Part shown: positions 1 through 5,213 of the stretch, one piece after another
Layout: each line of letters begins with the position of its first letter
How positions within the stretch are numbered: the first letter of the stretch is position 1
Origin: Nitrospirae bacterium GWC2_42_7
GTDB taxonomy: Bacteria > Nitrospirota > Thermodesulfovibrionia > Thermodesulfovibrionales > UBA6898
Length of the DNA stretch: 5,213 nt
Reading direction: 5' to 3'
NCBI GenBank assembly: GCA_001803645.1
Contig: MHDW01000099.1
Span: forward strand, 518 to 5,730
Translations under genes and position numbers: made by a program
The notes under the pieces: generated by a model
Database searches by the model: none
What the model saw: only the letters and a program-made list of their open reading frames with translations
Told to the model about the DNA's origin: nothing

Positions 1-16
1 TGTAATCCCATCTCTC

Positions 17-58
17 CCCTATATAGTGCTGTACAGGGTGAGGGGTGAGGTCATAGAG
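17..58. repeat. Hairpin repeat, probable half copy of an inverted pair
   Basis: CCCTATATAG (17-26) pairs with CTGTACAGGG (29-38), with one A/C mismatch and one G-T wobble. A purine-rich tail, TGAGGGGTGAGGTCATAG, follows at 39-56. Stem plus G-rich tail resembles the right-hand units at 229-269 and 2763-2803, whose tails begin TGAGG and contain GAGTTATG. No mirror-image partner is visible, so it would lie to the left of the window if it exists. The unit is more diverged than the others, so family membership is an inference. Confidence 0.45.
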
Positions 59-59
59 A

Positions 60-159
60 TTTTAGGTGTTCTACATACGTCACGTCAGCAGCCGCAGGAA
101 AAAGGAGCGGCCAATAAATAGCTGTCATTGGTCATTGCGGCGGGGTAGTTCATTTGGCT
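60..159. other. Gene-free spacer with no recognised feature
   Basis: Together with the repeats on either side this belongs to a 267-base stretch without a gene, left of the feoB stop. I see no convincing reading frame with a ribosome binding site. Minor structure only: GCCGC (91-95) could pair with GCGGC (107-111) across an 11-base loop, with no T-run after it, and TCATTG is repeated in tandem near 125-137. Neither supports a named feature. Confidence 0.5.
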
Positions 160-269
160 AACTCACCTTAATCCTCTCTTAACCTAAGAGAGGAAAAGAG
201 GAAGAAAAGTTGCGACTTATTGTCTTAACCCTCTCTTAAGATAAGAGAGGGTGAGGGTGAGTTATGATT
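160..269. repeat. Inverted pair of hairpin repeats downstream of feoB (pair A)
   Basis: Two units face each other. The left unit has a tail AACTCACC (160-167) and a perfect 10-bp stem, TCCTCTCTTA (172-181) with TAAGAGAGGA (185-194), loop ACC. The right unit has a perfect 10-bp stem, CCCTCTCTTA (229-238) with TAAGAGAGGG (242-251), loop AGA, then an 18-base tail TGAGGGTGAGTTATGATT (252-269). The spacer between the units is 34 bases. The two units are also reverse complements of each other along much of their length, so the whole block can fold as one long hairpin. The tail overlaps the feoB stop codon (268-270). The arrangement resembles REPINs (paired inverted REP sequences), but no known family is identified. 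Confidence 0.85.
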
Positions 270-2229
270 ATCCAACCACCCTAAGAATCAAATTCACACT
301 GCCTCCGACAAGTAGTGCAAATACTGTTATCATCGCAAACATCATAAAGGCTGTTTTTGAACCTCGTTCCTTTATTATCATAAAAAAACTCGCAAGGCAC
401 GGCACAAAAAGCGTTAGCGTAATTATGCTTACTATGACCTGATTTTCATTCAAGAGCCCTTGTTTTGAGAGATCGTAAAGTCCGGCAGCTCCGTAATCCC
501 TTCTTAGAAAGCCGAGAATGAAAGCGCTTGTTGCTTTTTCAGGAAGGCCCAGAAGGCTGACGATAACAGGAGAAGCAGCAGCTTCGATCCATCCGAGGAT
601 CTTTGCTTTATCAAGGATGAATAAGATCAGAGTACCGAGAATGAAGAGGGGCACAGCCTCTCTCAGATACCATTCTATCCTGCTGAGTGTTTTCATAAGT
701 ATATTGCTGATCCTTGGAAGCCTTATCGGAGGGATCTCAAGAAAAAAATCGGCTTTTTCTCCGGGCAGAACTTTTGAGGCGACATATCCTGCAAGAACAA
801 GGACAAAAAACAATGTCCCGAGCCACCAGATCGCGACTTTGACAGGGTAAGCGCCGAGCATACCGAGAATTACACCGAGCTGGGCTGAACACGGGATCGC
901 AAGTGCGATAAGAAATGTTGCGATTATTCTCTCTCTGTTTGTCTCGAGTATCCTTGTTGTCATAGTGGCCATGGTCCCGCATCCAAGCCCTAATATCATG
1001 GGGAGCACAGCCTTGCCGTTCAACCCGATTTTTGAAAATGAGCTGTTTGTGAGGATAGCTATCCTCGGAAGATATCCGCTGTCTTCAAGGAATCCGAAAG
1101 CTATGAAAAAGGTGGCTGTTATCGGGAGTATTATCGCAACTGCATATGTAAGCGCCATTGTGAATATGCCGTATTGGCCGACGAACAGGTCCTGAAAAAA
1201 TATAAATGGTATAACCTGTCTGACTACCTTTTCAATGCCCGGGCTGATATAATTTCCGAAAATAACATTTTCGAAAAAATCTACAAGTACACCGGCTCCG
1301 AATTTTCCGACAAACTCATAAAAACAGAAAAGCGTAAACAAGAGAAAGAAGATACCCCATACTGGGTGCATGGTCCATTTCCCGATGTTCTGCGCTATAT
1401 TTCCTGCTTCTTTTTGGCCTTTGCTGCTGACCGAATTGGCTATTGCGCCGGAAAATTCTATCCTTTTCTTTGCTATAAGAGTTGAAATAGGTTCTTTTAG
1501 CTTAGTCTGAGCCTCGTCCCTCAGATCCTCTATCTTATCTATGGTCTCATGGCTGAGGTTAGCCATTGCCCAGCTTTTCAGGCTCTCATCTCCTGAAAGG
1601 ATCATGAGCGCTATAGATCTTCTTGATATATTAGTCTTTGGAAGAAGTGATGATATCTGCTCAGCATAACTTGTTATAACATCGCCGTAATTGGTTATGA
1701 TACTCGGTCTTTTTGCAGAAAGAAGGCTCTCCTTTAATTTTGATATCCCCTTCTTTTGAGGGGCTACGGTCCCAAAAACTTTGATTCCCAGCAGATCTTC
1801 AAGTTCTTTGTAATTGACTTCTACACCCCTTGCCCTGGCCTCATCTTCCATATTCATGTCGAGGATGCAGGGTATATCCATTTCAGCAAGCTGTATGAGC
1901 AGCATTAGCGCACGTTTCAGGTTTTTTGAATCAGCAACGAGAATAACGCTATCTGCCCCTTCATTCAGCAGTATGTCTCTTGTAACCCGTTCATCCTCGC
2001 TCATCGGCATCAGATTGTTTACGCCCGGAGAATCAACCACCAGATATTTCTTTCCGTCCAGGCTGATATTTCCGTGAGAGACCTCAACCGTAGTGCCGGG
2101 GTAGTTGGATACTGTCACGTACTGGCCTGTCAGGAGTCCGAAGATGACGCTTTTACCTACATTAGGATTGCCGACAAGGACGATCCTTCCGTAGTTCTTT
2201 TCTCCTTTTATCTTTTTGTTCTTTTGCAT
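268..2229 (-). CDS. feoB: Ferrous iron transport protein B (FeoB), GTP-dependent Fe2+ importer
   Basis: FeoB is an inner-membrane protein that imports Fe2+, with a cytoplasmic N-terminal G domain. Visible G motifs are GNPNVGKS (G1, residues 20-27), YPGTT (G2, 44-47), DSPG (G3, 66-69) and NMED (G4, 126-129). A helical GDI-like stretch (about 180-280) joins this to a polytopic membrane half (about 288-650). That half has EDSGYLPR (382-389), GLGCGTMATMTTR (414-426), IPCSAQLG (445-452), FLRRDYGAAGL (574-584) and a closing PCLASFFMIIKERG, matching the two Gate regions of the family. At 653 residues it is shorter than E. coli FeoB (773). The start is fixed: an in-frame TAA lies two codons upstream and no other start precedes G1. 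It overlaps the fur 3' end by 22 bases and has no good Shine-Dalgarno, so translational coupling to fur is likely. No feoA or feoC is present in the window. The stop codon abuts a repeat tail. Confidence 0.97.
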   Translation of the reverse strand: MQKNKKIKGEKNYGRIVLVGNPNVGKSVIFGLLTGQYVTVSNYPGTTVEVSHGNISLDGKKYLVVDSPGVNNLMPMSEDERVTRDILLNEGADSVILVADSKNLKRALMLLIQLAEMDIPCILDMNMEDEARARGVEVNYKELEDLLGIKVFGTVAPQKKGISKLKESLLSAKRPSIITNYGDVITSYAEQISSLLPKTNISRRSIALMILSGDESLKSWAMANLSHETIDKIEDLRDEAQTKLKEPISTLIAKKRIEFSGAIANSVSSKGQKEAGNIAQNIGKWTMHPVWGIFFLLFTLFCFYEFVGKFGAGVLVDFFENVIFGNYISPGIEKVVRQVIPFIFFQDLFVGQYGIFTMALTYAVAIILPITATFFIAFGFLEDSGYLPRIAILTNSSFSKIGLNGKAVLPMILGLGCGTMATMTTRILETNRERIIATFLIALAIPCSAQLGVILGMLGAYPVKVAIWWLGTLFFVLVLAGYVASKVLPGEKADFFLEIPPIRLPRISNILMKTLSRIEWYLREAVPLFILGTLILFILDKAKILGWIEAAASPVIVSLLGLPEKATSAFILGFLRRDYGAAGLYDLSKQGLLNENQVIVSIITLTLFVPCLASFFMIIKERGSKTAFMMFAMITVFALLVGGSVNLILRVVG

Positions 2230-2639
2230 TTTTTACATAAACCCCTGATCACAAGATTATGGCTGGTTCCATCAAAGTTATTTTTTTTGCATAGCTCATC
2301 CTGAAGGTTCTCGATCTTCTGGGAGCAGAACTCGATTATTGCACCGCATCTGTCACAAATCATATGGTCGTGGTGTTCTTGGCCGAAGGTTTGCTCATAT
2401 ACATTTCCTTTTTCAGTCCTTGCTACTTTTCCGACAAGGCCGCTTTCTACGAGGAGGTTTAATGTCCTGTAGACAGAGGCCCTTGAGGCCTTGATCTCTG
2501 AATCTTTTATCCTCAGATAAAGCTGTTCAGGCTCAAAGTGTCCGCGAAAAGAAAAGATTTCATTCAGGACTGCCAAGCGTTCTTTTGTGAGCTTAAGCCC
2601 CTTGTTCGAGATAAAGTTCCGGAAGATCTTATTTTCCAT
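2208..2639 (-). CDS. fur: Fur-family metal-dependent repressor (ferric uptake regulator type)
   Basis: This is a 143-residue winged-helix regulator, the usual length for the family. Numbered from the ATG at 2639, the recognition helix is ASVYRTLNLL (about 54-63). The C-terminal part has the metal motif HHDHMICDRC (89-98) followed by GAIIEF, then H127 and a closing CKKC (C135, C138). The two CxxC pairs fit the structural zinc site; H34, E82, H89/H90/H92, E103 and H127 are the expected sensing-site ligands. Glutamates at 82 and 103, where PerR has aspartates, favour an iron-sensing Fur over the peroxide sensor PerR. A TTG two codons earlier (2645) is possible, but the ATG is preferred; neither has a good Shine-Dalgarno. 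It is first in an operon with feoB, overlapping it by 22 bases, so it probably controls iron uptake and its own synthesis. The symbol is by family; Zur or a paralogue cannot be excluded. Confidence 0.93.
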   Translation of the reverse strand: MENKIFRNFISNKGLKLTKERLAVLNEIFSFRGHFEPEQLYLRIKDSEIKASRASVYRTLNLLVESGLVGKVARTEKGNVYEQTFGQEHHDHMICDRCGAIIEFCSQKIENLQDELCKKNNFDGTSHNLVIRGLCKKCKRTKR

Positions 2640-2640
2640 G

Positions 2641-2676
2641 CTCAATTATAACTGCAATTGAGACTAAATATCAATT
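2641..2676. promoter_or_regulatory. Candidate operator: three alternating TCAATT half-sites over the fur promoter
   Basis: CTCAATT (2641-2647) and AATTGAG (2656-2662) form a perfect 7-bp dyad with an 8-base spacer. A third half-site, TCAATT (2671-2676), is inverted relative to the middle one with a 9-base spacer. The array covers the -10, the spacer and the -35 of the fur promoter, where a repressor would block transcription. It does not match the E. coli Fur box (GATAATGATAATCATTATC), so autoregulation by this Fur is inferred from position and symmetry. Confidence 0.5.
2645..2674 (-). promoter_or_regulatory. Probable sigma70-type promoter of fur-feoB, giving a near-leaderless mRNA
   Basis: On the minus strand, TTGATA (2674-2669) is followed after 18 bases by TATAAT (2650-2645), a perfect -10 hexamer; the shifted hexamer TTATAA gives a 17-base spacer. 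Only five bases (TGAGC) separate the -10 from the ATG at 2639, so transcription would begin at or within a base or two of the start codon. This agrees with the absence of a Shine-Dalgarno before fur. It is a prediction from sequence only. Confidence 0.65.
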
Positions 2677-2716
2677 AAACGGTTCATTCATCATAAGGTT
2701 TCAGTGGATGGGGGGA

Positions 2717-2803
2717 CATAACTCCCCCAGCCCCCTCCTAACTTAAGAGGGGGTTTCATATTCCTCCCCTTAAGATAAGGGGAGGTGAGGAGGAGTTATG
2801 ATT
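2717..2803. repeat. Inverted pair of hairpin repeats in the fur-argG intergenic region (pair B)
   Basis: Left unit: tail CATAACTCCCCCAG (2717-2730), then a 10-bp stem with one mismatch, CCCCCTCCTA (2731-2740) with TAAGAGGGGG (2744-2753), loop ACT. Right unit: perfect 10-bp stem CCTCCCCTTA (2763-2772) with TAAGGGGAGG (2776-2785), loop AGA, then an 18-base tail TGAGGAGGAGTTATGATT (2786-2803). The spacer is only 9 bases. The right unit has the same stem length, loop and tail (16 of 18 bases) as the right unit of the pair beside feoB, with three stem positions changed on both sides. GGGGG (2711-2715) can also pair with CCCCC (2724-2728), an alternative fold on the left flank. Confidence 0.85.
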
Positions 2804-2870
2804 CTTCCACGCTTCACTGAAGGGATACCATTCATCCGGATTTTACATTTAATTTATCTTTGTGCTATGT

Positions 2871-2901
2871 TTATAACCTGAAAACAGGTTGTAAATTACA
2901 A
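2871..2901. promoter_or_regulatory. Two overlapping dyads upstream of argG, candidate operator
   Basis: TTATAACCTG (2871-2880) and CAGGTTGTAA (2885-2894) form a 10-bp dyad around AAAA, with one T/G position. The inner AACCTG/CAGGTT arms are perfect. Overlapping it, TTGTAA (2889-2894) and TTACAA (2896-2901) form a second perfect dyad around a single A. Both cover the putative argG -35. They are candidate binding sites for an arginine or other regulator, but they do not clearly match the ArgR box, so no regulator is named. Confidence 0.45.
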
Positions 2902-2917
2902 ACGTATTAAGTATAAG
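2889..2917 (+). promoter_or_regulatory. Probable sigma70-type promoter of argG-dprA
   Basis: TTGTAA (2889-2894) and TATAAG (2912-2917) are separated by exactly 17 bases. The predicted start, near 2924, falls in the left arm of the adjacent inverted repeat, giving a leader of about 120 bases before the argG ATG. Hexamer matches are fair (TTGTAA vs TTGACA, TATAAG vs TATAAT). No better-spaced pair is seen between the repeat pair at 2717-2803 and argG. Confidence 0.5.
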
Positions 2918-2918
2918 C

Positions 2919-3009
2919 AACCCACCCCTGCACCCCTCCAGGGAGGGGATTTACAACATACGACAACTATCGCATTAGTCCCCACTTGGGAGTGGTGCAG
3001 GGGTGGGTT
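2919..3009. repeat. Inverted pair of hairpin repeats in the argG leader (pair C)
   Basis: The outer arms AACCCACCCCTGCACC (2919-2934) and GGTGCAGGGGTGGGTT (2994-3009) are perfect 16-base reverse complements. Each unit also has its own hairpin: CCCCTCC (2933-2939) with GGAGGGG (2942-2948) on the left, and CCACT (2982-2986) with AGTGG (2991-2995) on the right. The spacer is about 31 bases. The architecture matches the other two pairs, but the sequence is a different variant. It lies just downstream of the argG promoter, so it would mostly be transcribed and fold into a long stem ending 28 bases before the ribosome binding site. Confidence 0.85.
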
Positions 3010-3037
3010 TGTTTTGTATTGATGACGTAACTACTAC

Positions 3038-3042
3038 GGAGG
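3038..3042 (+). promoter_or_regulatory. argG ribosome binding site
   Basis: GGAGG stands five bases before the ATG at 3048. It decides the start: an in-frame GTG at 3003 lies inside the right arm of the inverted repeat and would add 15 residues unlike any argininosuccinate synthase N-terminus, whereas the ATG gives [16 protein letters not shown], the usual beginning. Confidence 0.9.
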
Positions 3043-3047
3043 AAAAT

Positions 3048-4253
3048 ATGGTCAAAAAAATTGTCCTTGCATATTCCGGCGGATTAGACACCTCAGTAGC
3101 CATAAAGTGGCTTAAGGAAACCTATAAGGCTGAGATAATCGCATTCTGTGCAGACCTTGGACAGGGCGATGAATTGAACAAAATCAAACAAAAGGCGATG
3201 AAAACCGGCGCTTCAAAGGTATATATAGAAGATATAAGGGAGGAGTTTGTTAAGGATTATGTTTTCCCTATGCTTCGCGGGAATGCAATATACGAAGGCT
3301 TTTACCTCCTCGGTACATCAATAGCAAGGCCTCTGATTGCAAAGAAACAGGTAGAGATAGCCAAAAAAGAAAAGGCAGAGGCAGTGGCCCATGGCTCAAC
3401 AGGCAAAGGCAATGACCAGATACGCTTTGAGCTGACTTATTATGCATTAAAACCTGATATCAAAGTGATCGCACCATGGAGAGAGTGGTCTTTTAATTCA
3501 AGGGAATCATTAATAAAATATTCGAACAAACACGGGATCCCTGTAACAGCAACAAAGGCAAAACCTTACAGCACAGACAGGAATCTTTTTCATATCAGTT
3601 ATGAAGGCGGGATACTTGAAGACCCGTGGTCAGAGCCTCCTTCAGATATGTATACAATGATAAGTCCCCTGAACAAAACCCCTGACAGACATGAATATAT
3701 CGAGATAGAGTTTAAAAAAGGAGACCCTGTCAGCATAAACGGAAAAAAGATGTCTCCTGCAACAATACTAAGCAGGCTGAACAGCATAGGCGGCAAACAC
3801 GGCATCGGGCGGGTTGATATTGTCGAGAATAGATTTGTAGGGATCAAATCCAGAGGAGTTTATGAAACTCCCGGAGGCACAATACTTCATATCGCAAGAA
3901 GGGCAGTTGAATCAATAACCCTCGACAGAGAAGTGATGCATATGAGGGAATCCCTTATGCCGAAATATGCAGAGATGATCTACTATGGTTACTGGTTCTC
4001 TCCTGAACGCATTGCGCTCCAGAAACTTCTCGATGATACGCAGAAGAATGTTACCGGTACTGCACGTCTGAAGTTGTATAAAGGGAACTGCATGGTTGCC
4101 GGCAGAAAAGCTTTGAACTCACTCTATAATCCTGAACTTGCAACCTTCGAGGCTGAAGAGGTCTATGATCAGAAAGATGCAGAGGGCTTTATTAAACTTA
4201 ATGCCCTCCGCCTGAAGGCGAACAAGTCTTTAAGGCTAAAAAAAGATGTCTGA
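3048..4253 (+). CDS. argG: Argininosuccinate synthase
   Basis: ArgG is a cytoplasmic enzyme that condenses citrulline and aspartate, with ATP, to argininosuccinate, AMP and pyrophosphate; this is the penultimate step of arginine synthesis. The protein has 401 residues, the normal length for the shorter bacterial type. The ATP-binding PP-loop is AYSGGLDTS (8-16). [14 protein letters not shown] (115-128) is the conserved citrulline/aspartate-binding segment, followed by IAPWREW (141-147), [14 protein letters not shown] (175-188) and ETPGG (273-277). [19 protein letters not shown] (252-270) is also typical. No key residue appears missing. It starts at an ATG with a GGAGG five bases upstream, and its end overlaps the dprA start by eight bases (ATGTCTGA), so the two are probably co-transcribed. 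argH, the usual next gene of the pathway, does not follow directly. Confidence 0.98.
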   Translation: MVKKIVLAYSGGLDTSVAIKWLKETYKAEIIAFCADLGQGDELNKIKQKAMKTGASKVYIEDIREEFVKDYVFPMLRGNAIYEGFYLLGTSIARPLIAKKQVEIAKKEKAEAVAHGSTGKGNDQIRFELTYYALKPDIKVIAPWREWSFNSRESLIKYSNKHGIPVTATKAKPYSTDRNLFHISYEGGILEDPWSEPPSDMYTMISPLNKTPDRHEYIEIEFKKGDPVSINGKKMSPATILSRLNSIGGKHGIGRVDIVENRFVGIKSRGVYETPGGTILHIARRAVESITLDREVMHMRESLMPKYAEMIYYGYWFSPERIALQKLLDDTQKNVTGTARLKLYKGNCMVAGRKALNSLYNPELATFEAEEVYDQKDAEGFIKLNALRLKANKSLRLKKDV

Positions 4254-5213
4254 TATCAGGTACTGGATCGGGCTGTCTTTAGTCCCTGATGTAGGCCCTG
4301 TGATCTCAAGAAAACTTCTGGCATCTATGGGCTCTCCTGAAAATATATTCAGCGCAGGCCTGAACGACCTTCTTACAATAAATGGCCTTAGCAGTAAAAT
4401 AGCAAAGAACATTAAGAGCTTTCAGCAATGGGACCAGGTAGAACAAAAGGTAAGGGTCATCGAAAGACAGGGCATCAGGGTTATAGAGGTCAGTAGTCCT
4501 GACTACCCTGAAGTATTAAGGGAACTTCCTGATGCACCGATAATATTATATATGAAGGGTGATTATCAGCCTGATGACAGGTTCGGGATCGCGATCGTAG
4601 GCTCCAGAAAACATACAGATTATGGCGAAGCTGCTGTCCTGAAGATTGCGGGCGAACTGTCTTCAGCAGGTTTTACGATCATAAGCGGAATGGCACGCGG
4701 AATAGATTCCTTAGCGCATAAAAGCGCTTTATCCTCAGGCGGAAGGACTATCGCTGTTTTTGGAACAGGCCCTGATGTATGCTATCCTGCTGAGAACAAG
4801 GGACTGATGGAAAAGATCACTGGTTCAGGATGTGTAATTAGTGAATTTCCTCCCGGGACAATTCCTAACAGGGAGAACTTCCCAAGAAGGAACAGGCTTA
4901 TAAGCGGCCTTTCTCTCGGCGTGCTTGTTGTAGAGGCAACAGTTGACAGCGGCTCTTTGATCACAGCGAACTATGCGCTTGAACAGAACAAAGAGGTCTT
5001 TGCTCTTCCAGGCAACATAACATCTGTGGCATCAGAAGGACCGAACAGGCTGATAAAGCAGGGTGCAAAGATTGTGCTTGATACTGAAGATATAATCGAA
5101 GAGCTTGCACCTATGCTCAGAGGCTTTATAAAAGCAAAAAAGAGCAGGCCTGTGAAAATGTCGGAAGAAGAGAATAGCCTCTGTAATTTTATGACAAGAG
5201 AGCCTAAATATGT
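4246..5213 (+). CDS. dprA: DNA-processing protein DprA (Smf), 3' end outside the window
   Basis: DprA binds single-stranded DNA entering by natural transformation, protects it and loads RecA; many non-competent bacteria also carry it. The 322 codons visible contain an N-terminal helix-hairpin-helix/SAM-like region (about 1-65, with [17 protein letters not shown]) and then the Rossmann-like DprA core (about 85-290). Core motifs are [11 protein letters not shown] (117-127), [17 protein letters not shown] (142-158), [15 protein letters not shown] (170-184), ISEFPPGT (198-205), [13 protein letters not shown] (211-223), [23 protein letters not shown] (235-257, its first half especially conserved) and [10 protein letters not shown] (265-274). 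From about 305 a C-terminal winged-helix (DML1-type) domain begins ([11 protein letters not shown]) and is cut by the window edge; some 40-50 residues are probably missing. The ATG lies within the argG 3' end, with a weak AAGG about ten bases upstream, so coupled translation is likely. The reading frame is open throughout. Confidence 0.96.
   Translation, partial: MSDIRYWIGLSLVPDVGPVISRKLLASMGSPENIFSAGLNDLLTINGLSSKIAKNIKSFQQWDQVEQKVRVIERQGIRVIEVSSPDYPEVLRELPDAPIILYMKGDYQPDDRFGIAIVGSRKHTDYGEAAVLKIAGELSSAGFTIISGMARGIDSLAHKSALSSGGRTIAVFGTGPDVCYPAENKGLMEKITGSGCVISEFPPGTIPNRENFPRRNRLISGLSLGVLVVEATVDSGSLITANYALEQNKEVFALPGNITSVASEGPNRLIKQGAKIVLDTEDIIEELAPMLRGFIKAKKSRPVKMSEEENSLCNFMTREPKY

Noticed and set aside
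91..111. GCCGC/GCGGC as a terminator of a gene left of the window
   Set aside because: Only 5 bp with an 11-base loop and no T-run, and no gene end is visible.
229..251. Hairpin as an intrinsic terminator for feoB
   Set aside because: The stem is strong, but on the minus strand it is followed by GGTTAAGACAAT rather than a T-run, and the same hairpin recurs away from gene ends. It may slow polymerase but is not a canonical terminator.
160..263. CRISPR-like repeats
   Set aside because: The repeats are mirrored pairs with unequal spacers and no direct periodicity, which is not a CRISPR array.
1174..1485. Open frame of 103 codons on the plus strand opposite feoB
   Set aside because: It lies wholly inside the well-conserved feoB reading frame, has no recognisable motif, and is best explained as a chance antisense frame; the other short antisense frames in feoB, argG and dprA were rejected for the same reason.
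2640..2645. TTG at 2645 as the fur start
   Set aside because: It adds only two residues, overlaps the -10 hexamer and has no ribosome binding site; the ATG at 2639 gives a normal Fur N-terminus.
3003..3047. GTG at 3003 as an upstream argG start
   Set aside because: It lies in the inverted-repeat arm, has no ribosome binding site, and adds residues foreign to the family; the ATG at 3048 has GGAGG at the right spacing.

Overview
The window (5,213 bases, roughly mid-40s % GC by eye) is a piece of bacterial chromosome with two divergent gene pairs. On the minus strand, a Fur-family regulator (2208-2639) overlaps and precedes feoB, a ferrous iron transporter (268-2229). On the plus strand, argG, argininosuccinate synthase (3048-4253), overlaps and precedes dprA, a natural-transformation/recombination protein that runs off the right edge (4246-5213). 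All four genes look intact apart from the cut end of dprA. No RNA gene, CRISPR array, transposase or phage gene is visible.

The organism cannot be fixed from four genes. The FeoB variant (GLGCGTMATMTTR and FLRRDYGAAGL motifs, 653 residues), the moderate GC, and short GC-rich palindromes between AT-richer genes resemble anaerobic lineages such as Nitrospirota (Thermodesulfovibrio-like) or Desulfobacterota. This is an impression, not a demonstrated assignment.

Layout. 1-267: gene-free, with one hairpin repeat at the left edge and an inverted pair of hairpin repeats (160-269) running into the feoB stop codon. 268-2639: the fur-feoB operon, read leftward from a promoter that appears to place the transcript start at or very near the fur ATG. 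2640-3047: divergent intergenic region holding the fur promoter/operator, a second inverted hairpin pair (2717-2803), a candidate argG promoter overlapped by two dyads (2871-2917), and a third inverted hairpin pair (2919-3009) just before the argG ribosome binding site. 3048-5213: argG-dprA.

Function. Fur plus FeoB is a self-contained iron unit: the regulator senses Fe2+ and probably controls its own operon, and FeoB imports Fe2+. ArgG makes argininosuccinate from citrulline and aspartate; DprA protects incoming single-stranded DNA and loads RecA. There is no evident functional link between the last two beyond co-transcription.

The most unusual content is non-coding: three inverted pairs of short hairpins plus one half copy, all in the intergenic regions. 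Two of them share a loop and an 18-base tail while the stems differ by three compensatory base-pair changes. That points to a mobile, structure-maintained repeat family resembling REP/REPIN elements.
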